A stretch of DNA of 64,000 nucleotides from Actinomycetes bacterium (GTDB lineage Bacteria > Actinomycetota > Acidimicrobiia > Acidimicrobiales > Acidimicrobiaceae). The notes beneath the pieces were generated by a model that searched no databases, was not told where the DNA came from, and worked only from the letters and a program-made list of their open reading frames with translations. The position numbers and the translations under genes are program-made. Each line of letters begins with the position of its first letter. Within the stretch, counting starts at the first letter, position 1. Positions 9,649-18,529 of this stretch are shown here, piece after piece. The stretch covers positions 18,410 to 82,409 of the forward strand of contig JAKCDL010000010.1 of NCBI GenBank assembly GCA_021841935.1, in the 5' to 3' direction.

Positions 9649-9960
9649 TTGTCCTTCTTGAAAGAAGCAAATAACATTCGCGTTGGTCAAATTCCACTCT
9701 GGAATGCTCTTAGTTGCCGGATTACGACAGTGCGCAGCAGCGAAGAAAGACAACTCATCACATGGAAAGATGGCAGGGAAACTGAGATGCCTGAGGTAAG
9801 AATAGATCGCTTACTAATAGATCAAACGACCAAATAGTCTTCTCCTCTCTTTGACGAAGCACTCACCACCTACTTTAGAAGGGAATTTGGTGTACCCATC
9901 GATGAAACCTTGGGGCTATTCGTAAGCGGCAAGCAACAGATTGGCTCAGTTATTATTCAA
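9649..9960 (+). pseudogene. Stop-interrupted open frame of unknown family
   Basis: One frame reads through 62 codons, hits a single TAG at 9835-9837, and continues about 40 further codons (SSPLFDEALTTYFRREFGVPIDETLG...) to TAA at about 9960. Composition on both sides of the stop looks protein-like. I do not recognise the family. It may be a decayed gene carried with the Tn3 remnant; the stretch 9171-9648 before it shows nothing clear. Confidence 0.25.
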
Positions 9961-10179
9961 TAACTGATATCCGAGGCTAAATCCTGGGGAACTCCACGAG
10001 AAAGAGTGATCAAGGTAATTGCGACTACCTGTGAATGGCCATCAACAAATTGTGCATACACCGTGACTAGCAACGCAATTGCGAGCAGCGAAGGTACTTT
10101 GAGCAGTAACACACAACCTTTGGTATGGGATCCGAATCTGCTAACTCTAATTACCTTCAAGATAACTGACATTTGCGAA

Positions 10180-10218
10180 ATACACTAACCGTACATACAT
10201 TGTGTATAGTTAGTGTAT
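10180..10218 (+). promoter_or_regulatory. vapBC operator and probable leaderless promoter
   Basis: ATACACTAAC (10180-10189) is an exact inverted repeat of GTTAGTGTAT (10209-10218) with 19 bases between; the right arm overlaps the vapB ATG at 10217. A good -10 box, TATAGT (10205-10210), sits six bases before the ATG with no ribosome site, so transcription probably starts at or next to the start codon, giving a leaderless mRNA. Binding of a VapBC complex here would cover both promoter and start. Confidence 0.6.
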
Positions 10219-10426
10219 GGGAAAGATTAGAACGAACATTGACATTGAAAGCGTTTATCTAGAGGCCATTATGGATCGCTATGGCATCCACACTAAGACG
10301 GAAGCTGTCAATTTAGCTCTGCGGTGGATGGCGGGGCAGCCTATGAACCGGGAAGAAGCTCTTGCAATGCGTGGTGCAAATGCTATTGGTGAAGTTCCGG
10401 AAGACGTCGATCCGAGGCCTCAATGA
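10217..10426 (+). CDS. vapB: Type II antitoxin, VapB family
   Basis: This 69-residue protein has the VapB/DUF2191 pattern: an N-terminal ribbon strand (IRTNIDIES) followed by helix with KTKTEAVNLALR, a ribbon-helix-helix-like DNA-binding unit. The acidic C-terminal tail (EVPEDVDPRPQ) would wrap the toxin. Its stop overlaps the toxin start (ATGA), so the two are translationally coupled. It is expected to neutralise VapC and repress its own promoter through the palindrome at its start codon. Confidence 0.8.
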   Translation: MGKIRTNIDIESVYLEAIMDRYGIHTKTEAVNLALRWMAGQPMNREEALAMRGANAIGEVPEDVDPRPQ

Positions 10427-10833
10427 TATTGGCAGATACATCAGCGTGGGTCGAGTTCGACCGTGCAACAGGAAGCTCTGCCGACTTGCGAATCACTAAC
10501 CTTATTCGAGATGACGGTCCATTAGCTGTAACTGAACCAGTAATAATGGAGATAATGGCCGCGGCGCGAAGTAAAAAGCAAGAAACTGATTTGCGCCGAC
10601 TTTTGCTAAGTTTCAACCTTATTAGATTTGATGCATCCATCGATTTTGACGGTGCTGTCCGACTATACCGCAAGTGTCGCCTCGAAGGCATAACACCTCG
10701 TGGAATGGTTGATTGCATGATCGCTTCGGTAGCGAACAGAGTTCGAGCGTCACTGCTAACTTTTGATGCAGACCTAATCAGGATCGCAAGGGTCGCCCAA
10801 ATTAAAATCGACGATGCTTCACTTTTGCAGTGA
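10423..10833 (+). CDS. vapC: PIN-domain toxin, VapC family
   Basis: This 136-residue PIN-domain protein begins MILADTSAWVEF, with the first catalytic Asp (ADTSAW). Next come the conserved Glu in a VTEPVIMEIMAA helix and the acidic cluster MVDCMIASVANR. A final Asp follows in LLTFDADLIRIA. All four acidic positions of active VapC ribonucleases appear present. VapC toxins cleave specific tRNAs or rRNA with Mg2+/Mn2+; the target cannot be read from sequence. It overlaps vapB by four bases. The pair is intact in a region full of broken genes and may have survived because loss of the antitoxin is harmful. Confidence 0.85.
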   Translation: MILADTSAWVEFDRATGSSADLRITNLIRDDGPLAVTEPVIMEIMAAARSKKQETDLRRLLLSFNLIRFDASIDFDGAVRLYRKCRLEGITPRGMVDCMIASVANRVRASLLTFDADLIRIARVAQIKIDDASLLQ

Positions 10834-11296
10834 TATCCGACTAGAAGCCCTGACGAAGCCGTGGATGATTTACAGTGCATTCCTGATCAATTTTTAGCAA
10901 ATTCACAAGCACTCACCGTAATTCGTGTTACTTTTCGATCTGAGTAATATCCTCATTGGAGCGTTGATGAAGTCAAGTTTAAGGGGCAACTGAAGATTCT
11001 GAAAGCGCTTACCCCGTAGTTCGACACTGCAAAAGATTACAGTTGACGTCGAAGATTATTGCGACTGATATACCTTTACCAAAAAAGCCAAAGGGCGATG
11101 AGTTATTTGGCCGACTGCTTCAAAAGTGCCATTGCAAACATCACTAAAGTTACTGTAACCCCTCAAAAAGGAGTTGGCTAATGTGATATTTGTCTAACCG
11201 GCAACGTACATAAACTAATGCTAACGTCGCATCGAAGCCGTGATGAACTTCGGGTGCAAACAATCTGATGTCGCCTCGACGAAGATTATGCGTTTA
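10834..11296. other. Gene-poor stretch
   Basis: Only short open frames broken by stops are present, suggesting decayed coding sequence that I could not assign. Confidence 0.35.
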
Positions 11297-11860
11297 TCAA
11301 AGGCCAAATTCCGAAAGGTCGATGCCTTCCAAGGTGTCAAGTGGATCCTTCATTGACTTGTCAGCTACTTCTCGAGCTCGTTCCAAGTCGAACCAACTGA
11401 TCTCTTGACTCTCGCCTTCAGGTGGTGACGGATCTTCCTTTCCACCTAAAACGAGGTATTGAGAGTCCAGATGAAAGTGTTCGCCTGCTGGATGGCATGA
11501 GATATGAAAAAGTAGGGGAGTGGCGTTCGGATGCACAAGCTGTAATCCCGTCTCCTCCCTTCCTTCCCGGAGGGCAGAATCCCATGGACTTTCGCCGGGA
11601 TCAATGTGACCTCCGGGCTGAATCCACGCGTTGAACTTTTTGTGCTTATGAAGAATGATGCCGCGGGGACCAACGACCATAGCGGAAGCTGTTGCGTGCC
11701 TTGGATTTGCGAATCGATCAAAAAAATCCACTCGGCTGGTCGCTTCAGCGATGATCATTGTCTTGTCAGCTTGCTGCTGCTCGTTCCTAGCATTGAAGTC
11801 TCTTATCGACTGAATCCAATTTTCATACCAATCCAAGACAAGCTCCCTGTGGCAAAACAA
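11297..11860 (-). CDS. NUDIX hydrolase
   Basis: This 187-residue protein starts at TTG. The NUDIX box is complete at about residues 84-106: G-HIDPG-E ... ALREGREETGL, matching GX5EX7REUXEEXGU with the catalytic Glu residues. The preceding AMVVGPRGIILHKHKK is the usual first strand. The N-terminal 45 residues (helical, before the domain) are extra relative to minimal NUDIX proteins. It should hydrolyse a nucleoside diphosphate linked to another group; the substrate is not predictable. It is followed by a carbonic anhydrase gene on the same strand 222 bases away, and a broken copy of the same pair lies at 14.7-15.8 kb. Confidence 0.8.
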   Translation of the reverse strand: MFCHRELVLDWYENWIQSIRDFNARNEQQQADKTMIIAEATSRVDFFDRFANPRHATASAMVVGPRGIILHKHKKFNAWIQPGGHIDPGESPWDSALREGREETGLQLVHPNATPLLFHISCHPAGEHFHLDSQYLVLGGKEDPSPPEGESQEISWFDLERAREVADKSMKDPLDTLEGIDLSEFGL

Positions 11861-12029
11861 ACGCGCAAGTTGAAACCGTGACCATACTTTTGGAACGATA
11901 CCTATAGGCCAGTTGAAAAAACGTTAGCCCAATATTGCGCAAAAAGGCTCGATTTCATTTTCTTCTTTTGGGGGAATCTTTTGAATTTGGTCGTCAATAC
12001 CAGACCTATTAGAAGTCGCAAAACGAATT

Positions 12030-12997
12030 TTGATGGCCGAGATGCGATGATATCAAAGAGTCTCGACCATCAGAATTAACGCTATTGAGCCTTACCTATG
12101 GTCGTCGCCTCTTCAACCTCAATCAACTTTCCTGAAGCGACGTCAAAGATGTATCCATAGACGGGAATCGATGACGGTATCAATGGGCTGTTTTTAATTC
12201 GAGTAACGTCTTCCTTCACCGAAGTTACTTGGTCAGCGATCGTTAGCCAATTGATGTACTTTCCGTCAGTGGCGCCAGGACCACTTCCAACGTCTTTGAA
12301 GCCCTCTTCAGTAAGTGCTGCTGTTTCGAGACTCGATTCAAGAAGGTTACCCATCAATTCACTGGTGAAGAACTCCATCCCACAGTTTGTGTGGTGGATG
12401 ACAAAGAACTCCTTCGTTCCCAGTAACTTGTATGAAATAACTAGGGAGCGAATGGCGTCGTCGCTTGCACGTCCGCCGGCATTTCGTATTACGTGAGCAT
12501 CACCTTCGCTAAGCCCAGCAAACTTTGCTGGATCGAGACGAGCGTCCATACAGGTTAAGACCGCAAAGCGACGTGATGGTGGCATGGCAAGATTTGCCCT
12601 ATCGCCAAAGCTGGCCGCATATGCGGCATTTGATGTAAGAACCTCATTTAGCACTGACATTATCTTCCTTTCGACACACTCGCAACTTTCAAGTGGAGAT
12701 ACTAATTCAATTTATGACTTAATTGATCGGATTTATCAAATATTCCTAAGTTCGGATCAATGCCTATGAGATGGTTGAAAATTGTTGTCTGGTAACCCTG
12801 CAAACTTCTGAGTTAGATAGCTCAGCTGTTTAGAAGAACATAATTTTTGGGTAGCCATCCCCACGATTACTTTCATTTCTCGATTACATTTGAGCATTTA
12901 AAAGAGCTCTGATCTAAGTAGCGGAACGTTTCGTATTTTCATCCTTAATGCCGTCGAAAGTGAACTTAGGAATACCGAGCGCCAGGCACACGTGTAG
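12030..12997. repeat. 968-bp near-identical direct repeat, copy 1 (contains carbonic anhydrase)
   Basis: This segment matches 18530-19497 with an exact offset of 6500 bases. I found only two differences, at 12909 (C versus T) and 12967 (T versus C), both outside the gene. Identity stops abruptly at both ends. The right border touches an IS3-type end (13000-13075). Confidence 0.9.
12082..12660 (-). CDS. Beta-carbonic anhydrase (copy 1)
   Basis: This 192-residue protein interconverts CO2 and bicarbonate. The zinc site is clear: CMDARLD near residue 38 (Cys ligand and the Asp/Arg dyad) and HHTNCG (His and Cys ligands) near residue 89. The sequence resembles the small actinobacterial Rv1284-type enzymes ([30 protein letters not shown]), with about 25 extra residues between the zinc site and the C-terminal strand. 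ATG start with AAGGAAG five bases upstream. The protein is identical to that at 18582-19160. It probably acts in the cytoplasm, supplying bicarbonate or helping pH balance. Confidence 0.9.
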   Translation of the reverse strand: MSVLNEVLTSNAAYAASFGDRANLAMPPSRRFAVLTCMDARLDPAKFAGLSEGDAHVIRNAGGRASDDAIRSLVISYKLLGTKEFFVIHHTNCGMEFFTSELMGNLLESSLETAALTEEGFKDVGSGPGATDGKYINWLTIADQVTSVKEDVTRIKNSPLIPSSIPVYGYIFDVASGKLIEVEEATTIGKAQ

Positions 12998-12999
12998 AT

Positions 13000-13075
13000 G
13001 GAGTTGCTCACCAAAGGCAACATATTCGCAACTTTGCTAAGCAACCTTCAATATGACCGACTTTTCATACTCAAT
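13000..13075 (-). mobile_element. IS3-type element end, shared with 58148-58223
   Basis: This 76-base stretch closely matches 58148-58223, including most of TTTGCTAAGCAACCTTCAAT. At the second location it is the 3' end of a decayed IS3-family transposase (minus-strand reading ...GISPIEYEKSVILKVA). Here only the tip remains, abutting the duplicated carbonic anhydrase segment. Confidence 0.5.
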
Positions 13076-13299
13076 TCCCTAGGTGTAAATCAACCGGAAC
13101 TGTACAGGATTTGGAACGTTACCAATTCTCACGACGTCTTTCCAACTTGGTTGATATTAGAAACGCCTATTGATCATTGCATCTCCATGATGGCGAAAAG
13201 TCAAATCGGATAGTGACAGCTGGCAAACTAGATGACTCCCCGAGCACTATTCTTCGTCCGTATTCAGAGAAATGCCATCAGATTTTCAACAAAATCCCT

Positions 13300-13938
13300 T
13301 TAGAGGTTTCTCCCATTGAAGACCAAAGTGCAGCTCATTTGCGAAGGATATGTCGACGCCCAATGGAGGTAGCCATCGCAACCATTTAATGTTATCGAGT
13401 CACCATTTCGAGTTGCCGTAACTGTCGATCCGGCTGAAAGTGTCGATTCGGGTACACCTCCCGGAGTCAAAGAGGCGTCAGCGTTTGCCGTAATCGCAAG
13501 CTCTCCGTTGTAACTGTAACTAATTGAGATAGGGAAGATTGTGTTCACTCGTCCATCTTGATAGAGAAAATCAAGATTTCCGCTGGCACTTTCAGGGGTA
13601 CTAGCGGTAACTGCGAGTACGTAGGAGGGTCTCCCTGGAGGACTGTCGACGTAATCCCCTTGAGCAATTAGGTCTGCGTTCGAGGTATTTGCAGTAGTGG
13701 AGGTTGAAGTTGTAACAACGGTAGGGGTGGTAGTCGAGGCCGTGGACGGAGCTGCAATTGGCGATGTTATAACTTCGCTTGTAGCGGCAGCGGACTTAGC
13801 CTGGACCGACCCATTGGCCCCCGCCTTATGACTCTGCGACGTGATCAACGCTGCCGATACACCGGCGAGCACTACCACCGCTGTGGCAGACGCTATTGCG
13901 GGAGCTAGGAATTTACGGTCGCCCTTCACATCGATCAC
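13300..13938 (-). CDS. Secreted or membrane-anchored protein with Ser/Thr-rich stalk, unknown domain
   Basis: This 212-residue protein starts at GTG with AAGGAA six bases upstream. Residues about 10-33 are a hydrophobic signal or anchor (FLAPAIASATAVVVLAGVSA). Residues about 40-90 are a Thr/Ser/Ala stalk. The C-terminal 120 residues look like a beta-rich extracellular domain (SYSYNGELAITANADASL, NGDSITLNGCDGYLHW) with two Cys that could form a disulfide. The family is not recognised. It probably faces the cell exterior. No operon partners are visible. Confidence 0.6.
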   Translation of the reverse strand: MIDVKGDRKFLAPAIASATAVVVLAGVSAALITSQSHKAGANGSVQAKSAAATSEVITSPIAAPSTASTTTPTVVTTSTSTTANTSNADLIAQGDYVDSPPGRPSYVLAVTASTPESASGNLDFLYQDGRVNTIFPISISYSYNGELAITANADASLTPGGVPESTLSAGSTVTATRNGDSITLNGCDGYLHWASTYPSQMSCTLVFNGRNL

Positions 13939-14684
13939 TTAATTCCTTGTGAGAGATATTGACGTAGTGTAGCAAAATATTTTCCAGTATGAATATACCA
14001 CCATTACCAACTTCTTTAAGGAAAAGAAAAGCCCCCACTTGGAAAGCAAAAACGACTAATTGAATCGCCTTAGTCAAACCCCCACAAGTCATCAGCTAAA
14101 ACTGAACGGCGATCCACAGCTGCAATTCACTTGGCAGTCGCGCCAAAAATTTGTTCAACGACGGAGCATACGCGAACCAAGATTACAAACCAAGGGCGCC
14201 CGCGACCATCAAATCAAATACAGTTGAAAGCCACACTCCGACTAAGTCACACAGAGACTTTCAATCCGTTTGATTGAGGAAAACAAGTCCACGAGGAGCC
14301 GGCGGATAGAGGATTGACCTATGGCAAAAACTAGGCAATCGAGGTGTAATTTGTACGCTGTCAATCAATCGCCCGATCAATACCCTTGTGGGATCTCTTC
14401 CATTATGCTCAGCGAATACCGCATGAATAGACCAGTCAGAGGACAGTCAAATCGAGCACCGTTCCGCCCGAAGTCGAAGACGGTTCACCGTCCTCGTTTC
14501 AATATAGTAGCTTCCATGCAGACGCTTCAATTCTGGCGCCTTACTCCTAAGTCGAAGTGTCGATCTCACGCTCCAAATTGGATGCATGGATTGCATCTAA
14601 GTAAACTTAGCGGTCCAGCGTCGCCGAAACAGTGAGGTGTCGAACGTACCCCGCGTCATATCTAGCGCTGAAAAGAGTGACGAG
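13939..14684. other. Gene-poor region
   Basis: Nothing is recognised here; short frames have no family signal or ribosome site. The first about 50 bases should hold the promoter of the minus-strand secreted protein. Confidence 0.35.
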
Positions 14685-15250
14685 CTACTCGATTCCAAAT
14701 ACCGACAGATCAGTGAACACCAAATTGTCCAGTACATCCTTCATCGATTCATCGGCGACTACTCGAGCGCTCTCGAGGTCGAACCAACCAATCTCTTGAC
14801 TCTCGCCTTCAGGTGGTGATGGATCTTCGTTTCCACCTAGGAATAGGTATTGAGAGTCCAGATGAAAGTGTTCGCCGGCTTGATGACACGATATGTGAAA
14901 GAGTAGGGGAGTGTGGTTGGGATGTGCAAGCTGCAATCCTGTCTCTTCAATTCCTTCACGAAGGGCTGAATCCCATGGACTTTCGCCGGGATCAATGTGA
15001 CCTCCGGGTTGAATCCATGCGTTGAACTTTTTGTGCTTATGAAGAATGATGCCACGAGGACCAACGACCATAGCAGAAGCGGTGGCATGCCTTGGAATTG
15101 CAAATCGATCAAAAAATCCGATCTGCTCGTCGCTTCGTCGATGATCATTTTCTTATCAGCTTCCTGTTGATCACTTCTTGGGTTGAATTCTCGTATCGAC
15201 TGAATCCAACTTTCAAACTAATCCAAGACAAACTCCCAATCACATATCAA
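14685..15250 (-). pseudogene. Decayed NUDIX hydrolase, paralogue of 11297-11860
   Basis: The C-terminal 128 codons remain open and keep the whole NUDIX box (GHIDPGE...REGIEETGL), nearly identical to the intact copy. The N-terminal part is broken twice. The run of seven A in the intact gene is six A here (15111-15116), shifting the frame, and a Trp codon has become TAG about 30 codons further upstream. An internal ATG could still give a truncated NUDIX domain, but no ribosome site supports it. The decayed carbonic anhydrase follows at the same spacing as in the intact pair. Confidence 0.75.
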
Positions 15251-15464
15251 ACGCGTAAGTTGAACCTTCGACTTTACATTGAGAATAGTTCGCATCGCAA
15301 AATCGACGCGAACTCAGAGACATCACGAATAAGAGTTCGAAATAGCCCCCGCAGGAGGATCTACTGCATAAGTGCACGACAGCCTTCACGACGTGGCTCC
15401 ATGGTACAAAGTTTGTAAACGAGAGCGAATGGAATCAAAGGCTTTAAGCCGTCAAGCCCGCGAT

Positions 15465-15760
15465 ATCGACCTCCGCCCATCGATGTTACCTCTTCGACCT
15501 CGATCAGTTTGCTCAACGCAACGTCACAGATATTTAGATTGTCACGAACTGAAGACGGCATAAAGGTCTGTTTTTGATTTGTGAATCATCTTCACTGACC
15601 GAAGTTACTTGTCTAGCGAATGGAAGACAGTTGAGGTACTCACAATCCGATGCTCAGGGTCCACTTCCGACTTCCTTGATGCCCCCTTTGGCAAGGGCTT
15701 GAAGTCTCGGAGACTTGATTTGAGAAGGCGAGCAATCAATTCACCGATGGGGGTCTCAAT
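15465..15760 (-). pseudogene. Decayed carbonic anhydrase fragment
   Basis: The nucleotide sequence aligns by eye with the C-terminal half of the carbonic anhydrase gene (shared ACCGAAGTTACTTG, CAATTCAC and others), but has many indels and lacks the N-terminal half with the zinc ligands. With the neighbouring broken NUDIX gene it represents an old duplication of the NUDIX-carbonic anhydrase pair. Confidence 0.7.
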
Positions 15761-15957
15761 CTACAATTAGTAAATCGATCGCAGCGTGGTCGTCCCCACC
15801 TCTAGAGTGTCGCAGGAGTCATAGTCAACATATCTGATACCCACTAAATAGCTGACCACGTCGACAGATGATCACCTCGATTATCAGCAACAATGTGAAC
15901 TTCACCGACGCAAAGCTCAGTTGAGAACCGTTTTACTCTTCTAATGACTCCACCCTC

Positions 15958-16206
15958 TTGATACTTAGAGCCTCCAACTTTGACGGGTCGCATCAGCTAG
16001 GCGGCGTAACTATCACGGTGGAAAAGCACCTACTCGGTTGCGGGAGTACAAATCACTTAGCAAATACAGGTCTTCAATACTTGTATTGGTACAGAGATAA
16101 GAAAATCGTGGACTATTCATATGAAATAAAACCTGATGATCTATTGTGGCCGGGATTTGTCAACGGAGCGAGGTCTGCTTTTTTGGTTGTGAATGAGTCA
16201 CCGTAA
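15958..16206 (+). CDS. Small hypothetical protein
   Basis: This 82-codon frame starts at TTG, 58 bases upstream of the photolyase-like gene on the same strand. Composition looks protein-like (many aromatic residues: LQYLYWYRDKKIVDYSYEI), but no domain, signal or clear ribosome site is seen. It may be a remnant of a longer gene. Confidence 0.3.
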   Translation: MILRASNFDGSHQLGGVTITVEKHLLGCGSTNHLANTGLQYLYWYRDKKIVDYSYEIKPDDLLWPGFVNGARSAFLVVNESP

Positions 16207-16264
16207 GCAGTCAGCGACTCTTGGCGAAGTCAACTAAGTACTGAAGCATAGCTAACATAAGGCG

Positions 16265-17551
16265 ATGGGTGAAATTTCTATACCTCCTAGTCCAGTCCGT
16301 CGTGACGTAGTTGCGAATCGCCAAGAGGTTGAAAGTTGGGTAAGACAGCACCTCTCCGGACTGTATCTAGAAGAACCAGAAGAAGCACACGGTTCGAGCT
16401 CATTTTTCGGAGGTCAAGACATTGCTGACAAAGCATTGGAGACTCTAGATATCACGGGTTACGCAAGCAAGCGAAGCAGGGTAGCACCAGAGGCTCTCAG
16501 AGGCGCTACACGGCTATCGCCGTATATTCGCCACGGTCTACTGACTTTGCCTGAAGTCTGGCAGGCGGTGAAAGGCGGGAGTTACGAAGACCTTAAAAGT
16601 TTCCGAAATGAGCTGTTGTGGCAGGATTACAGTCGTCATCTTTATAACTTTCTCGGACGAAATTCTCAAGAGCCTATTCGATATGAACTCTCCCAAATTG
16701 ATACAGCAATGGAGATCGTGGAAGTTCTGGCCTACGACGAAGATATGGAATGCTTACGCCGGTGTAACGAGGAGTTGCGCGAGAGCGGTTGGCTCGTGAA
16801 TCAAACCCGAATGTGGATGGCCTCTCACCACTCGATCCGCGAAGGACAACCCTTTGATATAGGAGAGGACGAATTTTTCAGACACCTTCTTGATGGTTCT
16901 CGAGCAGCTAATCGTCTTGGCTGGCAATGGGTGGCGGGAACTCTGACCGGAAGACCATATGGATTTAGCCGAAGTCAAGTCACTAGGCAGGCGCCGCAGT
17001 GGTGTAACGAGTGCGCCCTTCGCAGTCGATGTCCGATCGATACGATGCCCGATTCCCCTGAGTATGTGGTCCGACGAGAGTCGGCTTCACTTCGGATTCA
17101 GGAGGATCTCGGTCCGAAAGCCGAGATAAAAGATGGCCCTGATGCCGATTGCGTGTGGCTCACAGCCGAACTACTTTCACTTCGTCAGTCTGCCTTAGTT
17201 CAAAACCCGAATCTACCCGCGGTATTCGTCTTTGATCGTGCGTTACTTGGGCAATTACGACTGTCCTTCAAGCGATTGGTCTTCCTAGCGGAAACACTCT
17301 TTGCCATTGGTGCCGAGCGTACACTTGAACTTCACGTCGGAGATCCGACTGAAGTGCTTAGCGGTCGTCGAATCGCGGCAACGTGGACACCAGTACCTGG
17401 ATGGAAGAAGCGACAAAAGAACCTCAACATCACCGAACTCCACCCTTGGCCGTGGTTATGTGTGAGCAAGGGTGTCATTTCCCTAGGCTCATTTAGCGCT
17501 TGGAGCAAGGCTGCTGTCTTTGCCGATGGCCGTCGGCACAACTTTCGGTAA
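16265..17551 (+). CDS. Photolyase/cryptochrome-like FAD protein with permuted domain order
   Basis: In this 428-residue protein, residues about 80-245 match the FAD-binding helical domain of DNA photolyases: TRLSPYIRHGLLTLPEVW, ELLWQDYSRHLY, GWLVNQTRMWMASHH, and NRLGWQWVAGT followed by YGFSRSQVTRQ. Next is a Cys-rich turn, WCNECALRSRC (about 246-256), which could hold a metal. Residues about 293-428 resemble the alpha/beta (antenna) domain that normally comes first: CVWLTAELLSLRQSAL...PAVFVFDRALLGQLRLSFKRLVFLAETL...LELHVGDPTEVL. The order is therefore FAD domain then alpha/beta domain. It probably binds FAD and may repair UV lesions or sense light. ATG start; only a weak AAGGCG ribosome site. 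Confidence 0.7.
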   Translation: MGEISIPPSPVRRDVVANRQEVESWVRQHLSGLYLEEPEEAHGSSSFFGGQDIADKALETLDITGYASKRSRVAPEALRGATRLSPYIRHGLLTLPEVWQAVKGGSYEDLKSFRNELLWQDYSRHLYNFLGRNSQEPIRYELSQIDTAMEIVEVLAYDEDMECLRRCNEELRESGWLVNQTRMWMASHHSIREGQPFDIGEDEFFRHLLDGSRAANRLGWQWVAGTLTGRPYGFSRSQVTRQAPQWCNECALRSRCPIDTMPDSPEYVVRRESASLRIQEDLGPKAEIKDGPDADCVWLTAELLSLRQSALVQNPNLPAVFVFDRALLGQLRLSFKRLVFLAETLFAIGAERTLELHVGDPTEVLSGRRIAATWTPVPGWKKRQKNLNITELHPWPWLCVSKGVISLGSFSAWSKAAVFADGRRHNFR

Positions 17552-18529
17552 ATTCAAATTCGACGGGTGGGACACTTACACGGCGGAGACGGACATATAA
17601 CATCGTTGGTGTTTTTATCTCGCGTTGATATTCGACTGTGGAGTACTAACTTCGCATACCAATGTTGTGATAGGGCAGGCGACCCCCAAACCTACATCCA
17701 ACTATTTAGACACTGGAGCGACTTCGAATTGAGAATCGACGGGTCGCTAAAGACGCCGTGGAGGGGGTACCATTTGACGTTGCTAGTCGTGTCAAAGTCC
17801 CGCTATACGCTTGTTAGCGAAAGTGCAATTGAGTTAGCTGATACTTGAAAATATCCACCCTTATCCATGCGCACGAAGCCGTATTGGACTGATCCGTCAA
17901 GACCACTTCACTGTCGGTTCCCGTAATTATTTTCACGAAGGCCGTTACTGTGCGGGAGATAGCGTCTCCGTTAGATTTCGTGGCCTTTCATGTAATTGGA
18001 CCGAATACTCATTTGCTTGAGCGCTAGTTGTTGTGACAGCGATTAACGCTCCTCGGCGCACGACGGTTGGAACGAGCCAAGTCCATTTACCGAGAAATTT
18101 CTGGTTGGGGAGTTGTCTCAATTGGATATTCCATACCCCATGCTCAATCAAACGAATTCTGGACCTGAAGACGGTTTCTGATCCCACCTTTGCTTGCACG
18201 TTAGTCAACACCGCAACACCAGTTGTTGCGGACTCCTCTAATAAGGCCACGAGCTCGCTTTCTCGAGAGCGAGCTCGGGACTATCAATAGGAGAATAAGC
18301 TCTACAAGATGTAAAGGCTTAGACAACGTTGGTACCTATCTAAACAAGTTCACGTACTTTACTCCGTGGACCGCCACGATCATCGCAGAAAGGATATTCG
18401 CTAAATCCGAGGAACTACAAACTGCAATTTTTGGTACGTCCTGAAAGCTTGAAGAACAGAACGCTTTTACGGAGGATATGTTTCACAGATTTAGAGTAGC
18501 AAAACAGCAAGAAACACCAGAATTAATAG
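17552..18529. other. Gene-poor region with one possible minus-strand remnant and a hairpin
   Basis: A minus-strand frame at 17945-18250 (about 100 codons, GTG, no ribosome site) has protein-like composition (FLGKWTWLVPTVVRRGALIAVTT) but no recognised family; it may be a fragment of a secreted protein. Just upstream of it a strong hairpin, CGAGCTCGCT (18250-18259) with AGCGAGCTCG (18268-18277), is seen. The rest shows nothing. Confidence 0.3.
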
